Positions 26,662-36,572 are shown, numbered from the stretch's first letter. The stretch: DNA of 40,928 nt from a bacterium (GCA_021157815.1 JAGGVT010000027.1:1-40928), one strand, 5' to 3'. Notes: generated by a model not told the origin, from the sequence alone. Program-made: numbers and translations.

Positions 26662-28206
26662 TTGAAAACGACGAATAAATATTCAACGGTTTTGGAAATA
26701 CTCGGATTCATTCTTGCCGGATGGGCGTGTGTGCGCCTTGGGATTCATGTATTTCATTATTTGGGTTATCCGCTCGCGCTTGATGATGGCGAGGGGCATG
26801 TGCTGAATCAGGCTATTTTAATAGCGTCGGGGCAACTTCCCTATCTTCCCATCAGTTCACCGCCGTATATTGTTACAAATTATCCGCCTTTTTATGCGGC
26901 AATCGCGGCATCCACGTTCGGATTCCTCGACCAGGTGCAGGTAATGAGCGGCGTTACTGTCTTTCCCGGATTGATTGTAACCCGCTTGATATCCGTTCTC
27001 TCAGGACTCGGGATCGCATTTTTAATCTACAAAACATCAATCAAATCAAACGCCAGTCCAGACAGTTCGGCGATTTCCAGTTTGCTTTTTCTCGCGATGC
27101 CGATTGTCTATTTCTGGTTTTCGATCGGCAAGCCGGACATGCTCGCGATATTCCTCGGGCTTTTCGGATTATATCTGGGCATCGCTAATTATGACAAGGG
27201 GAACCGAATTTTCCTGTCGCTGATTCCGCTTGTCCTGGCGGTTTTCACAAAGCAAAATGAGATCGCGCCGTTTCTTGCCATCGCGCTTTTTCTTCTAATA
27301 AAGAAAGACAGGCGGCTGATAACTTTCATCGCGATATACGCCGCGTTTATCCTGCTGATAACGGGTGTTTTGCAGACAGCATCAGGCGGCGAATATCTAA
27401 GCCACATTATCACATACACAAAAACCCAGTTTTATGCCAATCGGCTTTACTCAACATGGTCGTTTTTCTTTCTAAACGCGTCACTTCTTCTTGTTGTCGC
27501 ATTTTTTTCAACGATACGGTCGCTTGTCAGGCGTGAATTCAACATGGCGGTTTTCTATTTCGTATTCGCCTTTCTTATCAGTTTGACATCGGGGAAAGTC
27601 GGCAGCGATTTGAATTATTTTCTTGAGACAATAGTCGCGGCGCATATTATTCTCGCTATTTTCATCAAGGATGGCTACAGGCGCAACCTAGCTTTTTCAG
27701 CAAGGCTCATCGCGGCAGGACTGGCTTTTCTTATCGCGCTTGATTACGCTTTCCTGCATGACAATCGCCGGTACTCATACGAGCCGAATAACGATGACAG
27801 GCAGTACGGAGCGATTCTTGCCAGCATGATTAAAGAGCAGCAAGGCCCTATTCTCAGCGAGGATGAGGCAATGGCGGCGGTGTGCGGCAAGGAGGTTGTG
27901 TTTAATCCTTTCATCATGTCGGAATTAGCCAAGGAGGGAATCTGGGATCAGACTGATTTTGTCAATTCGATTAAAGATAAAAAATATGACCTTCTGATTT
28001 TGCGGTTTAAAGTAACCGACCCAAATCATGAAGACAAGCCCGGACTCGGCGGCCATGCCGGATGGGACAGATGGACAGAGGAAATGGAGGCTGCCATAAG
28101 TGAGAATTATCGAAATTACGCCACTATTCCGCTTCGTCGCCAGTGGTATGTTTACTATCCGCTTCGTCCCGAAATAATCGAGAAGCTTGGAGATTTCAGG
28201 GAGTAA
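26662..28206 (+). CDS. Polytopic membrane glycosyltransferase-like protein (GT-C / PMT-like)
   Basis: 514 aa, multiple TM helices, early periplasmic acidic motif LALDDGEGHVLN; likely TTG start. Confidence 0.6.
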   Translation: MKTTNKYSTVLEILGFILAGWACVRLGIHVFHYLGYPLALDDGEGHVLNQAILIASGQLPYLPISSPPYIVTNYPPFYAAIAASTFGFLDQVQVMSGVTVFPGLIVTRLISVLSGLGIAFLIYKTSIKSNASPDSSAISSLLFLAMPIVYFWFSIGKPDMLAIFLGLFGLYLGIANYDKGNRIFLSLIPLVLAVFTKQNEIAPFLAIALFLLIKKDRRLITFIAIYAAFILLITGVLQTASGGEYLSHIITYTKTQFYANRLYSTWSFFFLNASLLLVVAFFSTIRSLVRREFNMAVFYFVFAFLISLTSGKVGSDLNYFLETIVAAHIILAIFIKDGYRRNLAFSARLIAAGLAFLIALDYAFLHDNRRYSYEPNNDDRQYGAILASMIKEQQGPILSEDEAMAAVCGKEVVFNPFIMSELAKEGIWDQTDFVNSIKDKKYDLLILRFKVTDPNHEDKPGLGGHAGWDRWTEEMEAAISENYRNYATIPLRRQWYVYYPLRPEIIEKLGDFRE

Positions 28207-28255
28207 GTGCTTTACGAGTTTCACATTAACTCCAATATCCAGGATTGGACTCGTT

Positions 28256-28331
28256 GTCATTCCGGGCTTGACCCGGAATCCATCTCGATAGCCGATAAAA
28301 ACATGGATTCTGAATCAAGTTCAGAATGACA
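28256..28331. repeat. Interspersed inverted-repeat element, family A copy 2
   Basis: gtcattccgggcttgacccggaatccatc ... atggattctgaatcaagttcagaatgaca. Confidence 0.88.
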
Positions 28332-28523
28332 ATTTTACACACCGTTGTAAATATTTTACCAACATAAAAACGGAACTTTACTACACAGCCTGCACGATAC
28401 AAGCGTTTCGAAAATCTAATATCCAATCATGGATTTTGAATTAATTTATTACCTTGCATACATTCAATCTGACGCTTAAACTGATGGGTTTGATTTGCAT
28501 ACTCACCATGAAAGGATTTCCTT

Positions 28524-29201
28524 ATGGAATTGCTCAAGGAAATAGCGGACTGGAAAAGCATACGGAAATATCTCGACAAACCAGTCGAAGATGAAAAGAT
28601 AACACAATGCCTTCAAGCGGCGCGCCGTGCGCCATCGTGGGAGAATTACCAGCCGTGGCATTTTATTGTTATTGCCAATCCTGAGATTAAATCCCTTCTG
28701 ACTGAACTGTCAGGCGGACAGAAGTTAATTCAAAAGGCTCCGGTTGTAATTCTTGTCGCATCTGAAATAAGCTGCTTTTCTGAAGACAATGCCAGAAAAC
28801 AGATTCTTGAACTAATCGAGGCAATATCCGGAAAACCTGCGAATGAGGATTTTGTCAACAAGGCGTTCATCGACAGGCCCTTGATGACACCATCCAAACT
28901 GGGGGATGAAATTGTTTTCGCAAGAGCGCTTGAGCAATTAAGCTACGCTATATCATTCATGATTCTTCAGGCATCGCATGTTGGGCTTGGCACCTGTGTT
29001 GTCGGAGCATTTGGAAACAAGGCAACGAAACAGATGCCTGAAATGTACGATAAACTTATCGGGGAATTGAATCTGCCGGATGATATACTCCCTCTCGTTT
29101 TGGTAACAATGGGTTATCCTGATGAGAATCCGAAATCACGTCCGAGGAAGGATTTTAATAAAATCTGTCATAGGGAAAAGTTCTCCAATCCATGGCCGTA
29201 A
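28524..29201 (+). CDS. Nitroreductase family protein
   Basis: 225 aa; SIRKYLDKPVEDEKITQCLQAARRAPSWENYQPWHFIVI, ASHVGLGTCVVGAF. Confidence 0.9.
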   Translation: MELLKEIADWKSIRKYLDKPVEDEKITQCLQAARRAPSWENYQPWHFIVIANPEIKSLLTELSGGQKLIQKAPVVILVASEISCFSEDNARKQILELIEAISGKPANEDFVNKAFIDRPLMTPSKLGDEIVFARALEQLSYAISFMILQASHVGLGTCVVGAFGNKATKQMPEMYDKLIGELNLPDDILPLVLVTMGYPDENPKSRPRKDFNKICHREKFSNPWP

Positions 29202-29997
29202 GAAAGGTCGAAAAAAATTGCAATTATTTAGAAATGAATCCACGAGTCTTGTAAGAGCATTCCAATACATACGCAACAGAGGCGGCGAGGCTGATGTCGC
29301 CCCCTTGATGCGCAAAGCTCTTAACCTTAAAGGCAGGCACCCAAAACACATCGATGAAATCGCAAGGGATGTTTTCTCCGCCAATCGTGATTTTTACGAG
29401 GCGGAAGAGGGTGTCTGGTCGTATAAATACCCAGCGCTGTTTAACGATTCATTTAAAAAGCAGCACTATGTCGCTGTGGACATTGAGGCAACAGGCGGCA
29501 AGCCTCCTCAAGAGAAGATGGTTGAAATAGGCGCGGCGAAATACAGAAACTCAAAGGAAACCATGGAATTCGCATACCTGATAAATCCTGAAAAGCCGAT
29601 TCAACCATTTGTCGCGAAGATGACCGGGCTTAACGACAAGCTTCTAAGCAAGGCTCATTCGATTGAATGGGTCATGGAAAAGTTCCTTGAATTTATCAAG
29701 GATGAAATCCTTATCATGCATGACCCTTTTCCCGACATGTCATTCATTGATGATGCGTCGCTTCGATGTTTCGGCGGTGTGCTGATTAATCCCATTATCG
29801 ACACGCTGAGCCTGGCAAAGAGAAAACTTGGCCTGCACGCCGGATTGAATTTATGCAAAATAGCGACTCGCCTGAACATAATCCAGGATGATCAGCATCG
29901 CGCACTTGCGGACGCTCGCACCACTGCCAGCGCGTATTTCATAATGCGTGAAATGGAGGATTTACCGGATGAAAAAGAGGAGGAAGAAGATTCATGA
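29122..29997 (+). CDS. DnaQ-like DEDDh 3'-5' exonuclease domain protein
   Basis: VAVDIEATGGKPPQEKMVEIGAAKY, ILIMHDPFPDMSFID, HRALADARTTASAYFIM; true start uncertain because the ORF start overlaps the nitroreductase gene. Confidence 0.8.
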   Translation: MRIRNHVRGRILIKSVIGKSSPIHGRKKGRKKLQLFRNESTSLVRAFQYIRNRGGEADVAPLMRKALNLKGRHPKHIDEIARDVFSANRDFYEAEEGVWSYKYPALFNDSFKKQHYVAVDIEATGGKPPQEKMVEIGAAKYRNSKETMEFAYLINPEKPIQPFVAKMTGLNDKLLSKAHSIEWVMEKFLEFIKDEILIMHDPFPDMSFIDDASLRCFGGVLINPIIDTLSLAKRKLGLHAGLNLCKIATRLNIIQDDQHRALADARTTASAYFIMREMEDLPDEKEEEEDS

Positions 29998-31364
29998 CAC
30001 ATTACGACGGTGTTTTCATCGGGGGCGGTCCCGGTGGATATGAAGCCGCCTTATACGCTCAACGGCTTGGGAAAAAAACTCTGATTCTGGAAAAATACCA
30101 ATTGGGCGGAACATGCCTTCATTCAGGTTGTATTCCAACAAAAACGCTTCTGGCATCATCAAAACGGTTTCTTCGGTCACAGCACCGCGATAAATACGGG
30201 CTTCCTCGAGTGGGACATCAGGAGGTTGACTGGACAGTTATAAGCGAACGCCGGGTGAAGGTTATCGAAGACAACACTCGCGGACTTGAAAAACTGATGG
30301 AAGCTAAGGGAGTAGATGTCGATTATGGAATCGCATCTTTCCTTGATGAGAAAAATATTCGAGTTACACACGATGATGGGAAAACCACGGATGTCTCAGG
30401 CGACAAAATTTTCATTGCGACTGGCAGCAAATCTGCACCTGTTTCGGGGGTCCAGTGGCTTGATGGTTGGGTCATTCCCGGCGAACACTGCCTTTCATGG
30501 CATACATTGCCTAAATCGATTCTAATTGTCGGCGGCGGGGTTATGGGATGTGAGTTCGCCTGTATGTTCGCGCCGTTTGGCGTAAAGGTGCATATCGTTG
30601 AAATGCTCGATGATGTCCTGCCAATGGAGGATATCGATGTTTCAAAAACACTCAGGCGTGAATTGAAAAAACTTGGTGTCTCTTTATATCTAGGTAAAAA
30701 AGTTGAAAACTATAAACAACAGAATGGGCAAATTTCATTAAACATAGAAGGCAACAAGCAAATCATTGTGGACAAGGTGCTTGTCTGTACTGGACGTAAA
30801 GCTATTCTGGATAATCTTGAGATTGAAAACTCCGGTGTTAAACTTGAACCGCACGGCAGCATCAAAGTTGATATCCATCAAAGAACAAACGTTAATAACA
30901 TATATTCGTGTGGTGACGTTACAGGCCCTCCACTTCTGGCACATGCGGCGTCATACGAGGGGAAAGTCGCTGTCCAAAACGCTTTTGGCAATGCTGTTGA
31001 CAGAGACCTTCGTGCGATACCCGCTGGCATTTTTACAATACCGGAGGTAGGCCGTGTCGGCATGACTGAACAACAGTGCATTGCAAAGGGAATTGAATAT
31101 CGTACCGGACTGGGGCATATGCGCCAGGTCGGCAGATCGCACGCTGAGGGTGATACAGCCGGATTCGCAAAGATAATCGTTGATTCAAAAGATAAAATCA
31201 TCGGTGGGCACATTGTAGGCAAGCAGGCTGGTGAGATAATTCATGTTCTCGCGCTGGCGTTATCACTTGGAATTACAGCAGTTGAATTCGAGGAGCGCAT
31301 TATATTTTCTCATCCAACACTCTCGGAAGTTATTTGGGAAACCTTAAAGGAATTGAACGTGTAG
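29994..31364 (+). CDS. lpdA: Dihydrolipoyl dehydrogenase
   Basis: 456 aa; FIGGGPGGYEAALYAQRLGKKTLILEKYQLGGTCLHSGCIPTKTLL; C-terminal HPTLSEVIWE; ATGA overlap with upstream gene. Confidence 0.93.
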   Translation: MTHYDGVFIGGGPGGYEAALYAQRLGKKTLILEKYQLGGTCLHSGCIPTKTLLASSKRFLRSQHRDKYGLPRVGHQEVDWTVISERRVKVIEDNTRGLEKLMEAKGVDVDYGIASFLDEKNIRVTHDDGKTTDVSGDKIFIATGSKSAPVSGVQWLDGWVIPGEHCLSWHTLPKSILIVGGGVMGCEFACMFAPFGVKVHIVEMLDDVLPMEDIDVSKTLRRELKKLGVSLYLGKKVENYKQQNGQISLNIEGNKQIIVDKVLVCTGRKAILDNLEIENSGVKLEPHGSIKVDIHQRTNVNNIYSCGDVTGPPLLAHAASYEGKVAVQNAFGNAVDRDLRAIPAGIFTIPEVGRVGMTEQQCIAKGIEYRTGLGHMRQVGRSHAEGDTAGFAKIIVDSKDKIIGGHIVGKQAGEIIHVLALALSLGITAVEFEERIIFSHPTLSEVIWETLKELNV

Positions 31365-31385
31365 AATAATTCAGCAGAACTTTTC

Positions 31386-31513
31386 AAATTACCCATCAGA
31401 TCGAATTACCCATCAGATCGAATTACCCATCAGATCGAATTACCCATCAGGTCGAATTACCCATCAGGTCGAATTACCCATCAGATCGAATTACCCATCA
31501 GGTCGAATTACCC
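31386..31513. repeat. 17-bp tandem array (gaattacccatcagatc / ...ggtc), ~7 units
   Basis: Direct head-to-tail copies with A/G polymorphism at one position; no spacers. Confidence 0.95.
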
Positions 31514-31748
31514 GTCATTCCCGCGAAAGGGACTGTTGAAAAACCCCCTTTCTCGTAGCCCGACATGCCCTTATTAAAAAATGTGAATATATCTCAATAA
31601 CAATCGCGGGCATGCCGGGGTTTCCGCATATCCAGCCACTTCCCCGGCATGCCTGCGAAGGAAAACGAGTTGGATTCACATTTTCGCATAAAGGCATGTC
31701 GGGCTACGGTTTGAATAGGTTTTTCAACAAGCCCGAAAGCCGGAATCC
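31514..31748. repeat. MITE-like nested inverted-repeat element, family B copy 2
   Basis: Arms gtcattcccgcgaaagggactgttgaaaaa / aggtttttcaacaagcccgaaagccggaatcc; internal ggcatgccggggtttccgcatatccagccacttccccggcatgcc shared with copy 1. Confidence 0.88.
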
Positions 31749-31853
31749 ATTTTTTCTTAAATCGGACTATCGTATAGGTCTTTCCATTCATGGTTAAAGT
31801 CCTTGATCGACTCAATCCCCACGTATAGTCTCATATCTGAATCAGAAGAAAAT

Positions 31854-32077
31854 TGGATTCCCGCTTTCGAGCCTGTCGGAAAAGCCTAAATAAGTTAATA
31901 AAGTAATAACAAAAGCCAGCCATTGTGTTTATTGTCATTCCGGGCTTGCCCCGGAATCCATCTTCCTGCCAACAAAGCATGGATTCTGAATCAAGTTCAG
32001 AATGACAATTTATCAGCTTAGAATAAAACTGGAACAAAGAATCAACCTTTTCCGACAGGCTCTTTCGCGGGAATGAC
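31854..32077. repeat. Nested element: family B outer arms (copy 4) enclosing a complete family A element (31934-32007)
   Basis: ggattcccgctttcgagcctgtcggaaaag ... ccttttccgacaggctctttcgcgggaatgac with gtcattccgggcttgccccggaatcc...cagaatgac inside. Confidence 0.85.
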
Positions 32078-32137
32078 GAACTTTTAGCATTTCCGACAGG
32101 CTTTTAAACCATCTGCCACATATATATTATAAAAAAA

Positions 32138-32167
32138 AGCAGAGGGTTAAAACCCTCTGCTATTTTT
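32138..32167. repeat. Hairpin repeat agcagagggttaaaaccctctgct (also at ~7213-7240)
   Basis: Near-perfect palindrome immediately downstream of the 32171-33763 gene; may act as its terminator. Confidence 0.75.
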
Positions 32168-32170
32168 CTG

Positions 32171-33763
32171 CTATTTCCGACGTCTCTTTTTATCCTTCCT
32201 ATCCTTCTTGCCTTGCTTATCCTTCTTATGGAATTTCCGTGGCTCCTCATCAAGAAGATTTCGAAGTTCCTGTTTTATCTCAGGCGGAAGATTCCTTATG
32301 AAATCCCTTACTCGTTCCGGATTTTCCATCATGAAATGCAACATCATCCGAGGCATTTCCCTCTCAAAGTTTCTAAACATAAATTCATCATGTTCTTGCA
32401 TGCCGTCACGATCGCGCATTCCGTTATGGTCACGCATCATTGGGGGACGTTCCATCCTGGGATGTTCCATTCTGGGACGTTCCATCCTGGGATGTTCCAT
32501 TCTGGGATGTTCCATTCTGGGATGTTCCATTCCGGGATGGTGTTCATCTCGATTAATCCTCTCACGTCCCGGACGCATTCGAAACATCTCTCCACGATCT
32601 CGCATCATGCTGCGTTCATCCTGCCTGAAACGCTGTGAATCGCCTTTCTCTTTCATACTTTTGAAATGGCCAGCCATTTTCTTCTTCAGCATTTTCTTGA
32701 TAGCAGATTTATGATCTTCAGGCAACATTTTCTTGAGTTTCTTCTTAAGTTCAGGATTCTGCTCGATTAATTTCATGATCTCAGCACCCTTTTGCTTCAT
32801 GACTTTTTCCGCCATGAAATCGAGTCTCTTCTCAGGTGATGCCTTCGAGAATTTCTTTCTCTGCTCTGGAGTCATCTTCTTTAGAAATTCCAGCGCTCCA
32901 CGATGCTGCATGTTCCTCTGCTGAGGTTGGCGTTCACGGCGAGGCTGCATTTGCCTGTCTTTCATGCCCTTCTTGAAATCGCCAGCCATTTTCTTCTTAA
33001 GCATTTTCTTGATAGCAGCTTTACGATCTTCAGGCAACATTTTCTTGAGTTTCTTCTTAAGTTCAGGATCCTTCTCGATGACTTTCCTTATCTCACCGCC
33101 CTTATGCTTCATGGCTTTTTCCGCCATGAAATCGAGTCTCTTCTCAGGTGATGCCTTCGAGAATTTCTTTCTCTGTTCTGGAGTCATCTTCTTTAGAAAT
33201 TCATACTCTTTACGCCCCTGTTCAAACCCACGAACACCGCCGCGTCTTGATTTCTTCACCTTGTTCTGAATATGAAGTTTCAAACCGCGCTCAAGAATTT
33301 CAGGTTTTTCCTTTTGAGAAGCGTTGTCGTATTTCTTCTTGAACTTCTTGTTCCTGCAAAGCCGCTTCGCAATCATCGGAGCTTTGCGCTCGACAAGGCG
33401 CTCAATCATCCAGTTGGCTCTACGATTTCGAGGAATGTCCTTCAGCTGCTTTCGAATCTCCCAGGGAAGCTGCATTAACAGTTCTTCCTCGACAGGATTC
33501 ATCCCAAGCCCCCCGTGAAGTTTCTTCATCTTCATGAGCTTTTTATTAGCCGCTTTTTGCTTGTTGCGTTTGGCTTGTTTTTTCTCAGCAGCGTCTTTGG
33601 AAATCTCACTCGCTGGTTTCTTGCCAAGCGTATTTGTGGACTTTGCTGATGCAATCATGGTTGAGCCATCATCCCTGGTCTCATCCGCTCCCGCCATCTG
33701 GGACATCGTTAAAATGCCCAGACACATCATTACTGATAACATAATGGAAAGATACCGTTTCAT
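32171..33763 (-). CDS. Secreted, highly basic Met/His/Lys-rich repeat protein of unknown function
   Basis: 530 aa; signal peptide MKRYLSIMLSVMMCLGILTMSQMAGA; two near-identical modules (FLKKMTPEQRKKFSKASPEKRLDFMAEK...KKKMAG) and (MEHPR/MERPR) pentapeptide repeats. Confidence 0.85.
   Translation of the reverse strand: MKRYLSIMLSVMMCLGILTMSQMAGADETRDDGSTMIASAKSTNTLGKKPASEISKDAAEKKQAKRNKQKAANKKLMKMKKLHGGLGMNPVEEELLMQLPWEIRKQLKDIPRNRRANWMIERLVERKAPMIAKRLCRNKKFKKKYDNASQKEKPEILERGLKLHIQNKVKKSRRGGVRGFEQGRKEYEFLKKMTPEQRKKFSKASPEKRLDFMAEKAMKHKGGEIRKVIEKDPELKKKLKKMLPEDRKAAIKKMLKKKMAGDFKKGMKDRQMQPRRERQPQQRNMQHRGALEFLKKMTPEQRKKFSKASPEKRLDFMAEKVMKQKGAEIMKLIEQNPELKKKLKKMLPEDHKSAIKKMLKKKMAGHFKSMKEKGDSQRFRQDERSMMRDRGEMFRMRPGRERINRDEHHPGMEHPRMEHPRMEHPRMERPRMEHPRMERPPMMRDHNGMRDRDGMQEHDEFMFRNFEREMPRMMLHFMMENPERVRDFIRNLPPEIKQELRNLLDEEPRKFHKKDKQGKKDRKDKKRRRK
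32446..32539 (-). repeat. 15-bp in-frame tandem repeat encoding M-E-H/R-P-R pentapeptides
   Basis: gggatgttccattct / gggacgttccatcct units in the + strand. Confidence 0.92.
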
Positions 33764-33898
33764 TTACCTGACCTCCGGAAATAATTGACACTCTATCTAT
33801 CTATGAACCATGGACAGATATAAATGTTCACTGATTTAATTTGACGATATATATATAAAGATGTTCCGAAATAACTGTAGGTGTAATGGAATTAATAA

Positions 33899-35734
33899 TT
33901 AATGTGGATCTACATCAATCAGGGTTTCGCCGCTGACATTTCTCTTTTTCAAAGCGATACGATAGGCATCGAAAATATTGGTTCTTGTGAGTATTCCCCT
34001 TAACTTAAAGGGATCGTTCGAATCAACGACCATTATCATTCTAACATCACGAGGCATGAATTTGGAAAGAACCTGTTTCAAATCATCATCCTCGGTGACA
34101 GTTACAAGCCTTCGCGAACAGATTTCGCTTATTTTAGTTTCATCCGGCATATCCTTGCGGCGGCAATAGTCATTATATGTGAAAACTCCGTACAGCTTGT
34201 CGCCATCCATTACCGGGAAAGCATGATGATTCATATCCATAAAAGCTTCTTTGAATTCAGCTATTGTTAAATCTTTCTTGAAAGTTTCAATGTCTTTTAT
34301 CATGACATCCTTTGCCAGAAGCGATGAGAGGATACCAAGGTCATGTCCGGCAAAAAGCTGCGTGCCCCGCCGTGTCAGTTTTAAAGTGTAGATTGAATCC
34401 TGCTGGAAATGATTCGCGACAATCCCGGCAACAACAACCGAAATCATCAAAGGAAGGATGATATTGTATTCACCGGTAAGTTCGAAAAGTATGATAATCG
34501 CGGTAAGCGGAGCACGAGCGGAACCGGCGAAAACAGTGCCCATTCCAACGAGCGCATACGCTCCAGGTTCCGCAATTGCACCATCGTAGAAAAACGGGAT
34601 AGCGTACCCAAAAGCGCCTCCGAACATCGCGCCGATAAACAACGATGGCGCAAACACTCCTCCCGACCCACCTGAACCCAATGAAAGAGATGTTGCAAGT
34701 ATTTTTGCAAAGACCAGCGCAATCAGTATTTGAAACCCAATTCTGTTCTGAAGGCATAATTCGATTGTTTCATAACCCACACCTTGAACCTGTGGGAGAA
34801 AGAATAATACTAATCCCAGAAACAGGCCGCCAAGCGCGGGTTTGGCAAGTTCGTGAATTTTGATTCGATCAAAAATATCTTCAAAGAAGTAAATGGAGTT
34901 TGTATATAATAATGAGACAAAAGCGCCAAGGATGCCCATTATTGTATAGAAGAAAAGTTCCCGCCAGTTCACAAGTGTATATTCGGGAACAATAAACGCC
35001 GGGACATCACCGAAAAAATAATGCCCCACAACACTGGCGGCAACACTGGCAAGCACGATTGATGTAACTGTTTTCAAAGTCGCCTGGCGAAGAATAACCT
35101 CCATCGCGAACAATACACCCGCGATTGGCGCATTAAAAGTAGCCGCGATTCCACCAGCCGCTCCGCATGCGACAAGCCATCGACGGCGTTCGGTTGACAT
35201 GTGAAACGCATTACTGAAAGTTGACCCCATTGCAGAACCTATCTGGACAATGGGCCCCTCCCGTCCGACACTTCCGCCTGAACCAATGCAGATTGCTGAA
35301 ACCAATGCTTTTACCCAGACAATGCGAAGGCGAAACCGTCCGCCTCGAAGCGCAACAGCCTCTATAACCTCCGGTACACCGTGACCTTTCGCCTCACGTG
35401 CCAAGTAATAAATTATCGGAGCTATAATCGCGCCGCCTATAACTGGAATGATAATTATTGTGTAATCGAATGGCATTGCTGAAACCGAGGAGATCCAGAT
35501 TCTTATAGCTGGAAACCAATCATTTTTAAAAAGATTTATCAGCAATCTGAATCCAACGGAGCCAAATCCTGCAATTAGTCCCACCGCAAGCGCGAGATAA
35601 TTCGTAACGATACTCTCGTTTAAATGCAGGTGATAGATATCAAGAAAATTGGCAAGAACTTTCTGCACTCTTATCAGAAAGGGTTGATTATTGTAAATCG
35701 TCCAGGGCTTGAATATCTCTTTGAATTTCTTCAT
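33899..35734 (-). CDS. ClC-family chloride channel/transporter with C-terminal CBS pair
   Basis: 611 aa; GSGGSVGREGPIVQIGSAMGS, GSGGSGGVFAPSLFIGAMFGGAFG; CBS-like region MIKDIETFKKDLTIAEFKEAFMDMNHHAFPVMDGDKLYGVFT. Confidence 0.93.
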   Translation of the reverse strand: MKKFKEIFKPWTIYNNQPFLIRVQKVLANFLDIYHLHLNESIVTNYLALAVGLIAGFGSVGFRLLINLFKNDWFPAIRIWISSVSAMPFDYTIIIIPVIGGAIIAPIIYYLAREAKGHGVPEVIEAVALRGGRFRLRIVWVKALVSAICIGSGGSVGREGPIVQIGSAMGSTFSNAFHMSTERRRWLVACGAAGGIAATFNAPIAGVLFAMEVILRQATLKTVTSIVLASVAASVVGHYFFGDVPAFIVPEYTLVNWRELFFYTIMGILGAFVSLLYTNSIYFFEDIFDRIKIHELAKPALGGLFLGLVLFFLPQVQGVGYETIELCLQNRIGFQILIALVFAKILATSLSLGSGGSGGVFAPSLFIGAMFGGAFGYAIPFFYDGAIAEPGAYALVGMGTVFAGSARAPLTAIIILFELTGEYNIILPLMISVVVAGIVANHFQQDSIYTLKLTRRGTQLFAGHDLGILSSLLAKDVMIKDIETFKKDLTIAEFKEAFMDMNHHAFPVMDGDKLYGVFTYNDYCRRKDMPDETKISEICSRRLVTVTEDDDLKQVLSKFMPRDVRMIMVVDSNDPFKLRGILTRTNIFDAYRIALKKRNVSGETLIDVDPH

Positions 35735-35746
35735 TACTTATACGCT

Positions 35747-36301
35747 TTAAGCGGAATCCTTCGGACCATATCTTTCATACTCGGAAAAGATACAGCCACA
35801 ATATCCCTGTCGGTACATATCGTGTTTTTTTGATATTTCACGGCTAAGATCATAGAAACGCCGCATGTCTTCGCTAAAAAACTCAACGCCATATTTATCC
35901 CCCATCTCATTCCCAACCTTAATAAGCAGTTGTTGTTTCTGATACGGGCTGATTAGCAGCGTAGTAGTATAATGTGTAAAGTCATTTTCGCAAGCTATTT
36001 TAGCCGTTGATTCCATGCGGTTTCTAAAGCAGAATTCGCACCTGTCATCCGCTTCAAGCATTCCCGCGAGTATTTCCTTTAAGGGGTAATCATCCGAATA
36101 TTCAAATCCATCCAATCCAAACTTTTTTTCATTCATGCGCACATGATGCCGCCGCTTCTTGAATTCCTTATATGGATGAATATTCGGATTGTAGAAATAT
36201 CCGTTGATGCGCTCAAAATCAAGCGATTTGAGATAGCCAACAATTCCAGACAGGCACGGAGCGCAGCAGACATGTATGAGAAGTGATCGATGGTCGTTCA
36301 T
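35747..36301 (-). CDS. queH: Epoxyqueuosine reductase QueH family (DUF208)
   Basis: 184 aa; LLIHVCCAPCLSGIVGYLK, FYNPNIHPYKEFKKRRHHV, CEFCFRNRMESTAKIA, YRQGYCGCIFSE. Confidence 0.92.
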   Translation of the reverse strand: MNDHRSLLIHVCCAPCLSGIVGYLKSLDFERINGYFYNPNIHPYKEFKKRRHHVRMNEKKFGLDGFEYSDDYPLKEILAGMLEADDRCEFCFRNRMESTAKIACENDFTHYTTTLLISPYQKQQLLIKVGNEMGDKYGVEFFSEDMRRFYDLSREISKKHDMYRQGYCGCIFSEYERYGPKDSA

Positions 36302-36440
36302 TATTTTATTTCTCTCTTGTGTTGCATCGATGAGTATTATAACAATAATATGATTTCAAGATAACGCTAAATGGTTTTTATCCTGAATGGCGGTCGTTCT
36401 GTTCACCAGGAGGAAACTATCTTGGCATGATTGATTGTAG

Positions 36441-36520
36441 TTGTGGTGCGGGCATCCTGCCTGCAATTTTGAGATGTCCTCAATATATTAATAGATGCAG
36501 GCAGGATGCCCGCACCACAA
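36441..36520. repeat. Perfect 25-bp inverted repeat (ttgtggtgcgggcatcctgcctgca / tgcaggcaggatgcccgcaccacaa)
   Basis: Exact complementarity with 30-bp spacer. Confidence 0.92.
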
Positions 36521-36572
36521 AAAAACACCATTTTATATTTTAATCACTTTAAGCGGTCGCGTTCCCAGGGGT

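Noticed and set aside
31386-31513. 17-bp repeats as a CRISPR array
   Set aside because: Copies are contiguous with no spacers, too short, and no cas genes are present
32208-33788. + strand ORFs with GCSILGCSILG or FHSGMFHSGMF repeats
   Set aside because: Antisense shadows of the MEHPR and Lys-rich repeats of the - strand gene, which has a signal peptide and full-length frame
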